This document shows positions 1 to 7,522 of a stretch of 36,657 nt of DNA, in pieces. A model generated the notes under the pieces. The model saw only the letters and a list, made by a program, of their open reading frames with translations. It did no database searches and was not told the origin of the DNA. Position numbers and translations under genes: made by a program. Position 1 is the first letter of the stretch. Each line of letters starts with the position of its first letter. This stretch comes from Chitinophagales bacterium. GTDB lineage: Bacteria > Bacteroidota > Bacteroidia > Chitinophagales > Chitinophagaceae. The stretch spans positions 1 through 36,657 of the forward strand of contig JAATGQ010000200.1 in the NCBI GenBank assembly GCA_015654595.1, in the 5' to 3' direction.

Positions 1-2
1 AC

Positions 3-116
3 ATCGATCCAGCCATTTATCCCCTGATCAACTACGAAACCTTCAGAAAATGGTTCGAAGTATCCGTTCATACAATGATCTATGATACCGTAGATCGCCC
101 CATCGATAAAGAATAG
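3..116 (+). CDS. C-terminal end of an unidentified protein (5' end outside window)
   Basis: An open plus-strand frame enters from the left edge and runs 37 codons to TAG at 114-116. The residues are mixed and protein-like (it contains YETFRKWFEVSVH), so I take it as the tail of a real gene. I do not recognise the family. It converges on the broken gene on the other strand, whose similarity to its family is lost at about position 142. This tail may therefore belong to a sequence that replaced the end of that gene. The stop codon touches the left arm of an inverted repeat at 116-149. Confidence 0.4.
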   Translation: MDPAIYPLINYETFRKWFEVSVHTMIYDTVDRPIDKE

Positions 117-1085
117 CAATGGTACTTCGCCGGAGGCTTACACCATTGCCGGCGCCCAGCTTACTAAGTTTATCCTTATAACCATCCAATTGAGACTGGG
201 CGTCCTGCATGCTGCTTTGTACAGATGCGGCGCTGGCCGGCCCGCCGGAAGCGACCTGTCCTTGTATTAATTGCGCTACTTGGTCCCGCGTCTGCAGACC
301 CGACAACGATCCCGAAGAAGCATAACTTCCCGGCACATTGAAGAGCCCTCCTAATTGAGAATTGTTCTTCATAAAAGCCTGAAAAGCCGGCAGCTTATTC
401 AAAAACGCCAATGCCGTCTGCTCCAGCTTGTCCGGATCATTCCACATCTCCTTATATTGTCGCAGCTGTTGGCCGTAATAATAAACCTCCTGGTTCATCC
501 CAGAATAAGAAGGCCCCAATACCGATTGAAGATTAGTATGTTGAGCAATATATTGTCCTATAAGCTGTTTTCGTTGTTGCACATAAGCCTTCACCGCATC
601 TGCATCCGTCATCTTTGCCTCCAATTCCTGCATTTGTGAAGACGCGCCCGCAACTGCGCCAACTGTCCACTTTTCAATAGCTGAGAATGCTGCCTCAAAA
701 AACCCAAGGAACCTTGAAGAGAATCAGCATAAGGCAGATATGCTCCTCCAGGAAGCTGACCACGTACACCAGTATCTGCTTTTATTTTCTGCTCCAATGC
801 CGCATACTGTGCCGCTGATCCCGCAAACAATTGCTTTGCCGCATTACTATCGACAGCATACAACCGCCGACGCATCTTTTCCTCCCGACGCGCCATACGT
901 TCCAGGCAAGCCGAAGTTTGCCGCGTCAATTGGCGGTCAAGACTGGAAGTCTTCGCTTTAATTCTACCTAATAAACCAGAAGGAAAATGCTGCCCCTCCA
1001 CTGCAGAGTCCGCAGATTGGGCGTAAGAGACTGTCCAGCCAAGACAAAGCATGACCAACAGCAAAAAAACAAAATGCTTTTGCAT
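43..1085 (-). pseudogene. Exported helical protein, frameshifted and 3'-truncated
   Basis: The first part (1085 down to 609) encodes a signal peptide (MQKHFVFLLLVMLCLGWTVS, cleavage near AQS) and a charged helical stretch. The second part (633 down to 43) continues in another frame with LEAKMTDADAVKAY, TALAFLNKLPAFQAFMKNN and GLQTRDQVAQLIQGQV. From memory these match a single Chitinophagaceae protein of unknown function that often sits near RHS genes. The frames meet at CACAAATGCAG around 631-638; one extra A in the A-run would join them as LHKMQELEAK. After GAGNG (about 142) the reading continues into unrelated sequence, so the normal C-terminus is missing. The gene is a pseudogene, or a 1-nt sequencing error plus a truncation. 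Confidence 0.6.
116..149. repeat. Inverted repeat at a gene junction
   Basis: GCAATGGT (116-123) is exactly repeated in inverse as ACCATTGC (142-149), with an 18-nt loop. It lies between the stop of the plus-strand tail and the point where the minus-strand gene stops resembling its family. It could be a bidirectional terminator of two convergent genes or a scar of a rearrangement. It has no T-run, so a terminator is not proven. Confidence 0.35.
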
Positions 1086-1457
1086 ACGGTTAGGTTCAGT
1101 AAATGGGGTTACCGCTAAAAATCAGGAGCCTTGTAAAAAATTGCTAAAATGAAAATGCTACGTTCAGACAGAGTATTACGGTAAAGATTATAGGTTCTTC
1201 TTTGGAGTGGAATTGTAATAGCGAAATTAAGACAAACTAAATGTAAATTCCTAAAAAAGTGTAAAAGTTATTTCTATTCAACGCTCACACTTTTCCTTAT
1301 TCGAAACACATATTCATAATATTATCAATCCATTGCATACCCAACCTTCACATTATTCTGCACCCTTCTTTGCAAGAAATTGACTTTTGTCAATTTCTTG
1401 AATTCTTCTCTATCCCTACATTCAATCAATCAAAATCATCAACCAAAAACAAACTTC
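1086..1457. other. AT-rich intergenic region with a perfect hairpin
   Basis: There is no convincing gene in this divergent spacer. It must carry promoters for the broken exported protein (minus) and the Crp-like gene (plus). The one clear structure is a perfect inverted repeat: CAAGAAATTGAC (1373-1384), a TTTT loop, and GTCAATTTCTTG (1389-1400). The motif GACTTTTG inside it resembles a -7 box variant seen before other genes here (18538, 22303), so the hairpin may cover a promoter or the transcript's 5' end. Confidence 0.45.
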
Positions 1458-2062
1458 ATGAAACACATGACAGAACTCATCAAAAACGTCATTCCCTTTC
1501 CACCCGAAGCGCAAACCGAGTTCTTCCAGGTCGTAAAGGCTCTCGACCTCAATCCCGGAGAATGGATTCCGGACAATCTTCCATCAGGTACCCGATTCTT
1601 TGTTGAAGATGGCTTTTTATTACTGACCACCCGTGTAAAAGACGAATGGAAATGCAGCAATTTCTATCCCGAAGGAACCACGACAGTAACATACAGCGAA
1701 GGTGCAGCCGAATCCAGAGAGGGTAGCTTTCGGGGCCGTGCTACAGAACCTTCCCAGGTTTATTATATACTAAAAACCGACGAAGACCAGCTTAAGAAGA
1801 TCCTTCCCGGCTACTCCTTTGCAATGAGTATGTTAAGCCAACATTCCTACCAAAAGCACCTCGAAAGATCACAACTTTTTAAGCTTGAAAACATCGACCG
1901 GCTAATTTGCATCGACGAATACTTCCCTACCTCCTCCGCGCACCAATTGATGACCTGCTTGAATTCTTTGACTTTACGCATGAGTTGGACAGACCAGTAC
2001 TTCAGTCGCTTCAGGCAAAATGGCATCCAACGCTCCAGCAATCCGCCGAAAAGTTCAACTAA
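1458..2062 (+). pseudogene. Crp/Fnr-like cNMP-fold protein without HTH, probable frameshift near 1930
   Basis: From ATG 1458 the protein reads MKHMTELIKNVIPFPPEAQ and then a beta-rich segment like the cyclic-nucleotide-binding fold of Bacteroidota Crp-like proteins. The typical layout (short N-terminal helix, hydrophobic GFLLLTTR strand, YYILKTDEDQLKKILP, then a long helix) is visible to about residue 155. After that the open frame turns low-complexity, rich in Ser, Thr and Asn, and runs to 2093. The frame one base earlier reads LLRAPIDDLLEFFDF and HELDRPVLQSLQAKWHP and stops at TAA 2060-2062, which looks far more like protein. I infer a single-base deletion in the CCTACCTCCTCC stretch. No C-terminal helix-turn-helix is seen in either frame. 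The family assignment is tentative. Confidence 0.42.
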
Positions 2063-2169
2063 TCCAAACCAAACAACCATAAAATCAATATAACACAAAT
2101 TCGTTTATATTTTTTACCAGGTAGCAATACGCGACATAATCAAATTATCATCACACAAACCTTCATCTT

Positions 2170-3567
2170 ATGTCTGGAAAACTCTTATTCCTATTCACCC
2201 TTCTTGCAATCCTGTCGTCAGGATGTGTAAAAAAAAGCACCAACCCATCCACCAACGATCTGATCGCCGAAGCACATTCCTATTTCGATCAATCTGTCAC
2301 CGGGGCAACAAAGTCTCCTAATACTAATAATTACCGTGCAAACCAGAGCAAGACGCCCCTCTGGGAGCAAGCCCACACCCAGCAAATGAGTACAGGTAAT
2401 GCCATTGTCGTACCAGTGGCCTACAAAAACAATCTGTTTATATCCGTGAAGTCCGATCCCACGCGAACATATAAACTAGCCGATCTTACCACGCTGGTCA
2501 TCTTCCGGGACGCCAACCAATCTCAGCACACCGCCGTGATCACTTTTATTCCCGACTCCGGAACCACTAAGACCGGCACCTACCTGGTAGAAGACTGGCA
2601 GGGCAATTCAATCGAAAAACCCGTTTGCGCCAGCCCCCGCTGCAGCATCAGCGCTCCGAGAGAAAATCAGCCAAGCAATGAAAGCCAGCCCGACGCCGGC
2701 AAACAATCCGATGCCTACATCATTATTGAACAATGCTCAGAGATCGATGGATACAACTATTCCGAAGGAGACGAAGACGGCGGTGAATACTGGTCAGAGA
2801 CAACCTGCAGCACATACCCTGTAGATGGAGGCGGAACAGACGGCGGAGACGGCAGTTCTTCGGCGCCCTCCGACGGCGATCTGCCAGGTCTTACCAATCC
2901 CTCTTCAGGCACCTCCTACCAGATAGTCATCGCCCCGCCAGGCAGCCCGGTCTCTAATATTGTAGATTACATGCATTGCTTTACAAGGGGGCTGCCTATA
3001 GACCATACCTATACCGTCACCCTCTGTGTCGATCAGCCCGTTCCTGGCACCCGGCAGGCTTGGGGCCTTACCCAGAGCGGCACATCCGGCAGCAGTTCAG
3101 CCAGCAACCCCGTAAACAGCGGTCACACTTTTCTTGTATTGACAGAAAACAATCAGGGAAATATCATTACCCGGAATGTCGGTTTCTATCCATCAGGCTT
3201 TGTCTTTCCCGTAAGCGGTATGCAATCCAGCCAAGGCGCGCTAAACAACGACCAGGCGCATGATTATAATATCAGCCTGACCATTACCGTATCTGGGGGG
3301 CAATTCCAGCAAATCATCGATTACGTATCTCTCGGAAACAATCCCGGTTTTTATTACGACTTGAATACCAATAATTGCACGACATTTGTGCTTAATGCCC
3401 TGCAGGCAGGAGACATTTATCTTCCGGCAACAGTAGGCACCTGGCCGGGCGGATTAGGCTATGATCCGGGAGACCTTGGCGAGGATATACGCACCATGCC
3501 GCTAAACTCAAAGGAAACCCGAAACACCGTATCCAACGATCACCCCAATGTCGGCACCTGCAATTAA
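2170..3567 (+). CDS. Lipoprotein with C-terminal permuted-papain-like domain
   Basis: This 465-residue protein begins with a lipoprotein signal (LLAILSSGC, Cys19), so it is probably anchored in the outer membrane or periplasm. Residues 20-200 form an N-terminal region without a recognised domain. A Gly/Ser/Asp-rich linker follows (about 197-245). The C-terminal part (about 250-465) has His319 in SGHTFLVL, a GFYPSG strand, and Cys403 in NTNNCTTFVLNAL. His before Cys is the order of circularly permuted NlpC/P60-like (papain-fold) hydrolases, so an amidase or peptidase acting on peptidoglycan or a lipid is the best guess. It is first in a run of three same-strand genes (next start 9 bp after its stop). 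Domain identity comes from pattern memory; the substrate is unknown. Confidence 0.6.
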   Translation: MSGKLLFLFTLLAILSSGCVKKSTNPSTNDLIAEAHSYFDQSVTGATKSPNTNNYRANQSKTPLWEQAHTQQMSTGNAIVVPVAYKNNLFISVKSDPTRTYKLADLTTLVIFRDANQSQHTAVITFIPDSGTTKTGTYLVEDWQGNSIEKPVCASPRCSISAPRENQPSNESQPDAGKQSDAYIIIEQCSEIDGYNYSEGDEDGGEYWSETTCSTYPVDGGGTDGGDGSSSAPSDGDLPGLTNPSSGTSYQIVIAPPGSPVSNIVDYMHCFTRGLPIDHTYTVTLCVDQPVPGTRQAWGLTQSGTSGSSSASNPVNSGHTFLVLTENNQGNIITRNVGFYPSGFVFPVSGMQSSQGALNNDQAHDYNISLTITVSGGQFQQIIDYVSLGNNPGFYYDLNTNNCTTFVLNALQAGDIYLPATVGTWPGGLGYDPGDLGEDIRTMPLNSKETRNTVSNDHPNVGTCN

Positions 3568-3576
3568 ACCTATTAT

Positions 3577-4011
3577 ATGAAATACCTCATCATACTTATA
3601 ACGCTACTCACAGGCTTTACCTCACATCAACCCTCCCCACATCCATCCCAGATAAACTGGGATTCCACCAGGAACTGGAAGATATATAAACTCAACAAGT
3701 TCAACCAAGTCTTCAACATCCCCGTTGACAGCTTGCAATATCTGTCATCCAGACGCTTGAACGACGACACCATGCATCTCATGCTTTCCGGATCAACCAA
3801 CCTCGGAGCCACAAGCCCCCTATGGATGGGTTGCTACATGGCATCTTGCCAAACATCTACCGGCAAGATCCAAAAGATAGTCATCAGCGTTTACGGCGGC
3901 TTCTTCTTCAGCCCGGCCGACCACACCTATTACCAGATAGGCGCAGACATACAAAAAGACTGGCTGGAATACCTGTCTCAATCCTATGGAAATATTCAGC
4001 AACCCAACTAA
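3577..4011 (+). CDS. Small exported protein of unknown function
   Basis: This 144-residue protein has an N-terminal signal peptide (MKYLIILITLLTGFTS) followed by a soluble domain with one close cysteine pair (GCYMASCQ, about residues 88-94). It starts 9 bp after the lipoprotein gene and ends 7 bp before the next start, so all three are probably co-transcribed. I do not recognise the family. Sitting directly behind a predicted secreted hydrolase, it could be a periplasmic partner or an immunity protein; this is inference from position and size only. Confidence 0.6.
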   Translation: MKYLIILITLLTGFTSHQPSPHPSQINWDSTRNWKIYKLNKFNQVFNIPVDSLQYLSSRRLNDDTMHLMLSGSTNLGATSPLWMGCYMASCQTSTGKIQKIVISVYGGFFFSPADHTYYQIGADIQKDWLEYLSQSYGNIQQPN

Positions 4012-4018
4012 TCCGTCC

Positions 4019-4327
4019 ATGAAGCTAACCCACCTCTTCTGGTCCCTGCTCATCCTGGCAGCCCTGATCTTCGTCCCCGGCCTGTTCTATCGAACAAGCA
4101 CAAAAGGCGCAGGCGGTTTCGAGCTATTCGGCTATTACCTGTTCATCTGGCTAACAACTACTACGATCAGCCCGATCCTTCTGGTTCTGAAACTACTAAA
4201 AATCATCAAGGCAAGTCCAAACCTTTTATTCTCCATTCTTGCCATATTCAATCTCTACTTCGGCGCATACGGACTTTTTCTCATAAACAAAGGCCTGGCC
4301 TTTTTGCTTCACCTTTATTTACCCTAA
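4019..4327 (+). CDS. Small integral membrane protein
   Basis: I chose ATG 4019 (MKLTHLFWSLLILAALIFV) because it gives a first membrane helix at the N-terminus and follows the previous stop by 7 bp; an in-frame ATG at 3986 would overlap the upstream gene. The 102-residue product has three or four hydrophobic segments (about 5-21, 37-66, 72-98) and ends just after the last one. No family is recognised. As third gene of the lipoprotein cassette it could be an inner-membrane partner or immunity protein. Confidence 0.5.
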   Translation: MKLTHLFWSLLILAALIFVPGLFYRTSTKGAGGFELFGYYLFIWLTTTTISPILLVLKLLKIIKASPNLLFSILAIFNLYFGAYGLFLINKGLAFLLHLYLP

Positions 4328-4395
4328 ACCTTATCTGGTTTGTGTTTATTATCCTACAGGTAATAAGCCGTTCAAAACATGCCAATCTGTAACGT

Positions 4396-4833
4396 CTAAA
4401 TTTCAAGGCTTTCTACCTCCCATAATTCTTTCTCCCGCTCCAACCTTTCTTTCGCTGTAAACACCTGATGCAGATAAACGGAATGCTCCTTACTCATTTC
4501 CCGATCACGGTCGTAGCAATCCATCTTCAACTCCCAACACCGGTCCGTAACTTTAAAAAAACCTAGTATTCGCTGGATATCCCATGATTTATTCACATAA
4601 AACAATTCAATTTCTATACTGATTCTTAGCTCGTCTTCATCCCGAATGATATTGGCCATATCCAGCCCGGGAGACCGCTCAGGAAGTGATAGGATGTGGA
4701 GCACCCCAGGCCAATGGATGGGACTTACGATTAAATTTTCGGCAATTTTATTATATTGAACCCAATTCAAGTGCTTTCCTTCGAAACCAGCGTTAACTGT
4801 CACATTATACAACCTAAAATTTATGCAAAACAT
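4396..4833 (-). CDS. Unidentified protein overlapping the start of the divergent NTPase gene
   Basis: The frame encodes about 145 residues from ATG 4833 (MFCINFRLYN); an upstream ATG at 4869 would add 12 residues and deepen the overlap with the NTPase gene. The composition is protein-like: strand-rich with many Trp and Tyr (HWPGVLHILSLPE, RISIEIELFYVNKSWDIQ) and a charged C-terminal helix (TAKERLEREKELWEVE). No domain is recognised. Its 5' end overlaps the 5' end of the NTPase gene on the other strand by about 11 bp, so the two cannot both have ordinary upstream promoters from these starts. One start may be wrong, or the pair may be regulated as a divergent unit. Confidence 0.5.
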   Translation of the reverse strand: MFCINFRLYNVTVNAGFEGKHLNWVQYNKIAENLIVSPIHWPGVLHILSLPERSPGLDMANIIRDEDELRISIEIELFYVNKSWDIQRILGFFKVTDRCWELKMDCYDRDREMSKEHSVYLHQVFTAKERLEREKELWEVESLEI

Positions 4834-6697
4834 CGCTGAACTGGTCGACCTATATCTGTCAATGGACACATCCTATGCGCTGCTGGTATCCGGACCTTGG
4901 GGTAGCGGTAAAACGCATTATTTCAAAGACGTGATCCTGCCGCAGATACAAAAGAAGCATACCGTAAACAATGCCTCAAAAAGATATAAGCCCGTGCTGG
5001 TCTCATTATTTGGTCAACGCAGCGTAGAAGATATTCAAACGTCTATTTTCCTTTCCCTGCATTCTATTTTAAAAAACAAATATATCCAACTTGGTGCCAG
5101 TATTTCCAAAGGCTTGATAAATGGCGCTCTTAAACTGGCTAAAATCGATTCTTTTAGCGGCGTGTTGGATAATGCAAAACCCAAACCTAAAGACTGGATT
5201 GAATTTGATGAGATTGTACTAATCCTGGATGACCTTGAACGGATCGATAAAGAACTTACCTTCCGTCAACTCATCGGCTTCATTAACTCTCTGGTAGAAA
5301 GTCAATCTGTTAAAGTGATTATTATCGCCAACAGGGACCAGATTCAAGACGAAGACTTCAACAACTTAAAGGAAAAGACAATTGGCAATACCATCCATTT
5401 TAAACCTAATCTGAAAGATTCCATAAAGCAAATCATCGCTCACCGGTTTGCTGGCTCGCCGGTTTACGAGCAATACCTTGAACAAAAGGCCAGTACCATT
5501 ATCCAATTATTTGCTCCACATTCTTCTAATCTGCGAACACTTATCTATTGCCTACAACATTTTCAATATATTTATTCAGCTACGGACGTCCAAGTGACAG
5601 CCGTCTCACTTTTGGCTGAAAAAAAGCAAGAAATATTTGATCTGTTGCTACGATTCGCGTTGGCGATCGCGACCGAATACAAGAAAGGCGAAATCGATTT
5701 CAATAATCGTCGTGAGCTGGATAGAGAATTACACATGAGCTTAAACGAGTTGTTTGCAGAAAAAGCGTTTGCCAATAAAAAAGACGAGGAAAAAGGCGGC
5801 AAGGCCTTTAACGAAAGATTCCGTGAACAATATTATCCACAGGACAGGTACTTCTTTTTTTCATCTATTTACGATTTTATGACCGGAATGGGAAAATTGA
5901 ATGAAGAAGATTTACAAGAAAACTTAAAGATCTATTACCATATTGTAGATAATAAAGTATCTCCTCAGCAAAGTTTACTGGAGACACTGCAGCACCCTCA
6001 AGTGTATAATTACTCTGATCAGGAGTATCTCAAAGCCACGCGGGAGTTGCTGGATTATGCGGACAAAGGATACTATGATTTATACAATTACACAGCGATT
6101 TTTTATTATGCTACTCGTTTCAAAAACCCTTTAGCCCTGTCCCGACAGCGCCTTACAAATCGGTTGATTAAGGGCATGCGTAAGGGCAAAAACAGATACC
6201 AACACATCCATAATCTTGATCTTCATTTCAACATCACTACTGACGACCCGGACCTAGCCTATCATCAGCAGTTGATAACAGAAGCTCAAAAAATCAACGA
6301 ACAACTAAAAAGCGAAGAAACGATTGCCGACGGCAAGCGAAAGCAAGATGAGTTTTTCGCCGATCCCACCTCATTTATAACAGAAGTCCTGCAACCTAAT
6401 AGTCGATTGTCGCAAACGGCATTCCTTCAATATTTTGACGCCAAACAGTTTTATCTGTTTGCCCAAAAAGTGGAAAACGCTATTTTAGTGAAAATTGTTT
6501 ACTTTTTTTATCACCGTAGAACCAAGGGATTTCCAGACCACCTAAAAGAGGAAAAGCCATTTATCGATCAACTAATCACTCTATTTGAAAGTCATCCTAA
6601 AAAATGGGAAGGAAAAGGTATTACCGCTTTTATTCAACAGGACCTTTATAGCAACTTAATAAAATATCAACGCTTACTTACCGACGGTCATTATTAG
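4823..6697 (+). CDS. KAP-type P-loop NTPase, candidate defence or mobile-element protein
   Basis: This 624-residue protein has a Walker A motif GPWGSGKTH (24-32), a Walker B motif with the KAP-like signature ILDDLER (134-140), and a sensor-like strand VIIIANRDQI (165-174). The C-terminal two thirds (about 200-624) are helical and charged without a recognised domain. No membrane segments are evident, unlike the classical KAP proteins of the KidIns220/PifA type. KAP NTPases are frequent in accessory regions, and PifA excludes phage T7; the role here is unknown. The gene is visibly richer in A/T than the metabolic genes further right, which suits transfer. A later start at 4862 (MDTSYALLVSG) would remove the overlap with the divergent gene and still keep Walker A. 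No neighbouring nuclease or toxin domain is seen. Confidence 0.7.
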   Translation: MQNIAELVDLYLSMDTSYALLVSGPWGSGKTHYFKDVILPQIQKKHTVNNASKRYKPVLVSLFGQRSVEDIQTSIFLSLHSILKNKYIQLGASISKGLINGALKLAKIDSFSGVLDNAKPKPKDWIEFDEIVLILDDLERIDKELTFRQLIGFINSLVESQSVKVIIIANRDQIQDEDFNNLKEKTIGNTIHFKPNLKDSIKQIIAHRFAGSPVYEQYLEQKASTIIQLFAPHSSNLRTLIYCLQHFQYIYSATDVQVTAVSLLAEKKQEIFDLLLRFALAIATEYKKGEIDFNNRRELDRELHMSLNELFAEKAFANKKDEEKGGKAFNERFREQYYPQDRYFFFSSIYDFMTGMGKLNEEDLQENLKIYYHIVDNKVSPQQSLLETLQHPQVYNYSDQEYLKATRELLDYADKGYYDLYNYTAIFYYATRFKNPLALSRQRLTNRLIKGMRKGKNRYQHIHNLDLHFNITTDDPDLAYHQQLITEAQKINEQLKSEETIADGKRKQDEFFADPTSFITEVLQPNSRLSQTAFLQYFDAKQFYLFAQKVENAILVKIVYFFYHRRTKGFPDHLKEEKPFIDQLITLFESHPKKWEGKGITAFIQQDLYSNLIKYQRLLTDGHY

Positions 6698-6901
6698 GGT
6701 AAAAAGCTTATTTAGTGATTCTTTTTTACTTCCATGCAAATAACACAGAACGAAAAACAATAAACCCAATGTTGCTACACCTTGTCGAGGCCCACAATCG
6801 CATTTTGTATTTTCCAGCAGATACAAAAGATTTGCCCTCTTACCTGTTTACCACACTACCTACTACTCATCCACAAGCAACCAGATTCTCCAAAAAATGA
6901 G

Positions 6902-6909
6902 TATATTTG
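6902..6909 (+). promoter_or_regulatory. Putative -7 box of a short transcript
   Basis: TATATTTG matches the Bacteroidota -7 consensus TAnnTTTG. It lies about 90 bp before the ATG of a small Thr/Ile-rich ORF and about 250 bp before a strong terminator. No good TTTG box is visible 19-21 nt upstream. Confidence 0.4.
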
Positions 6910-6995
6910 TGCAACACACCGCTGCCAACAGGGCCCGGATAGGGAAATACTTTAAGTCCTTTGTGGTTTTTAGTTTTTATATATTTCTTAGCACG

Positions 6996-7145
6996 ATGTA
7001 TCTGAGTGAAGCGATAACAACAGTAGAAGAGAGTTTAACAACCGATATCACATCACCAAAAACATCAACAATGAGTACAATAATAACACAACAACGACAA
7101 GCTCCCGCAACAAGTATTGAGAACCCACATCCGGAACGCCATTAA
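6996..7145 (+). CDS. Possible leader peptide, Thr/Ile-rich
   Basis: A 49-codon ORF (starting MYLSEAITTVEE) contains a cluster of Thr and Ile codons: ITTVEE, SLTTDITS and STMSTIIT. Its stop is 3 bp before a strong terminator. This is the arrangement of an amino-acid attenuator such as the E. coli thr leader. However, no biosynthetic gene follows on the plus strand; the next coding remnant is on the minus strand. The same frame is open back to ATG 6897, which lies at the putative promoter. It may be a leader left after loss of its operon, a free-standing small RNA or peptide, or chance. Confidence 0.3.
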   Translation: MYLSEAITTVEESLTTDITSPKTSTMSTIITQQRQAPATSIENPHPERH

Positions 7146-7148
7146 TAT

Positions 7149-7203
7149 AAAAGGGCCCAAAATGTGTCTAACATTTGGGGGGCATTTCAAAAAGGGCCCT
7201 TTT
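7149..7203 (+). terminator. Strong intrinsic terminator with an alternative internal hairpin
   Basis: AAAAGGGCCC (7149-7158) pairs with GGGCCCTTTT (7194-7203), followed by CTTTCC. Inside lies a second hairpin, CCCAAAATGT (7156-7165) with ACATTTGGGG (7171-7180), which shares the CCC of the outer left arm. The two stems therefore partly exclude each other, as in attenuators. Confidence 0.6.
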
Positions 7204-7321
7204 CTTTCCAACAAACATGCAAATTACCAATGGACCCACTTCATAGGCCACTAAGATCCATATATTTTAAGCCCTAACCATAAACGGGATTTCTCGCATA
7301 TGCCAGGTTGCCGTTCACAAT

Positions 7322-7522
7322 TCAAAACATCCTCTCCGATGTATAACCCGCCCGCTCTATAGCGCCCTCCGCCAGGATGATATGACCGGGATCTGCTACA
7401 TGGATCGTGAGTATCTTGTTAGGATCATCTAAATAAAAAGCCTGCCTAAAATTCCAGCCATATATCGCCTGTGGATGCCAAAAGCGCAGCACTATGTATA
7501 AGAAATCAAATCTCTTATTTTG
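7322..7522 (-). pseudogene. C-terminal remnant of an unidentified gene
   Basis: An open minus-strand frame of 66 codons encodes VLRFWHPQAIYGWNF, ILTIHVADPGHIILAEGAIE and ends with SERMF and TGA at 7322-7324. The sequence is clearly protein-like, but an in-frame TGA just upstream and the lack of an ATG indicate a truncated gene. Its open frame overlaps the last codons of the hydrolase gene by 8 bp, so a rearrangement probably fused the two. I do not recognise the family. Confidence 0.4.

Noticed and set aside
4346..4366. TTATTA / TAATAA inverted repeat between convergent genes
   Set aside because: AT-only arms of 6 bp are expected by chance in this AT-rich spacer, and no T-run follows.
6715..6900. 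61-codon ORF after the NTPase gene
   Set aside because: No recognisable features, no promoter or ribosome site, and low-complexity composition. I see no support beyond an open frame.
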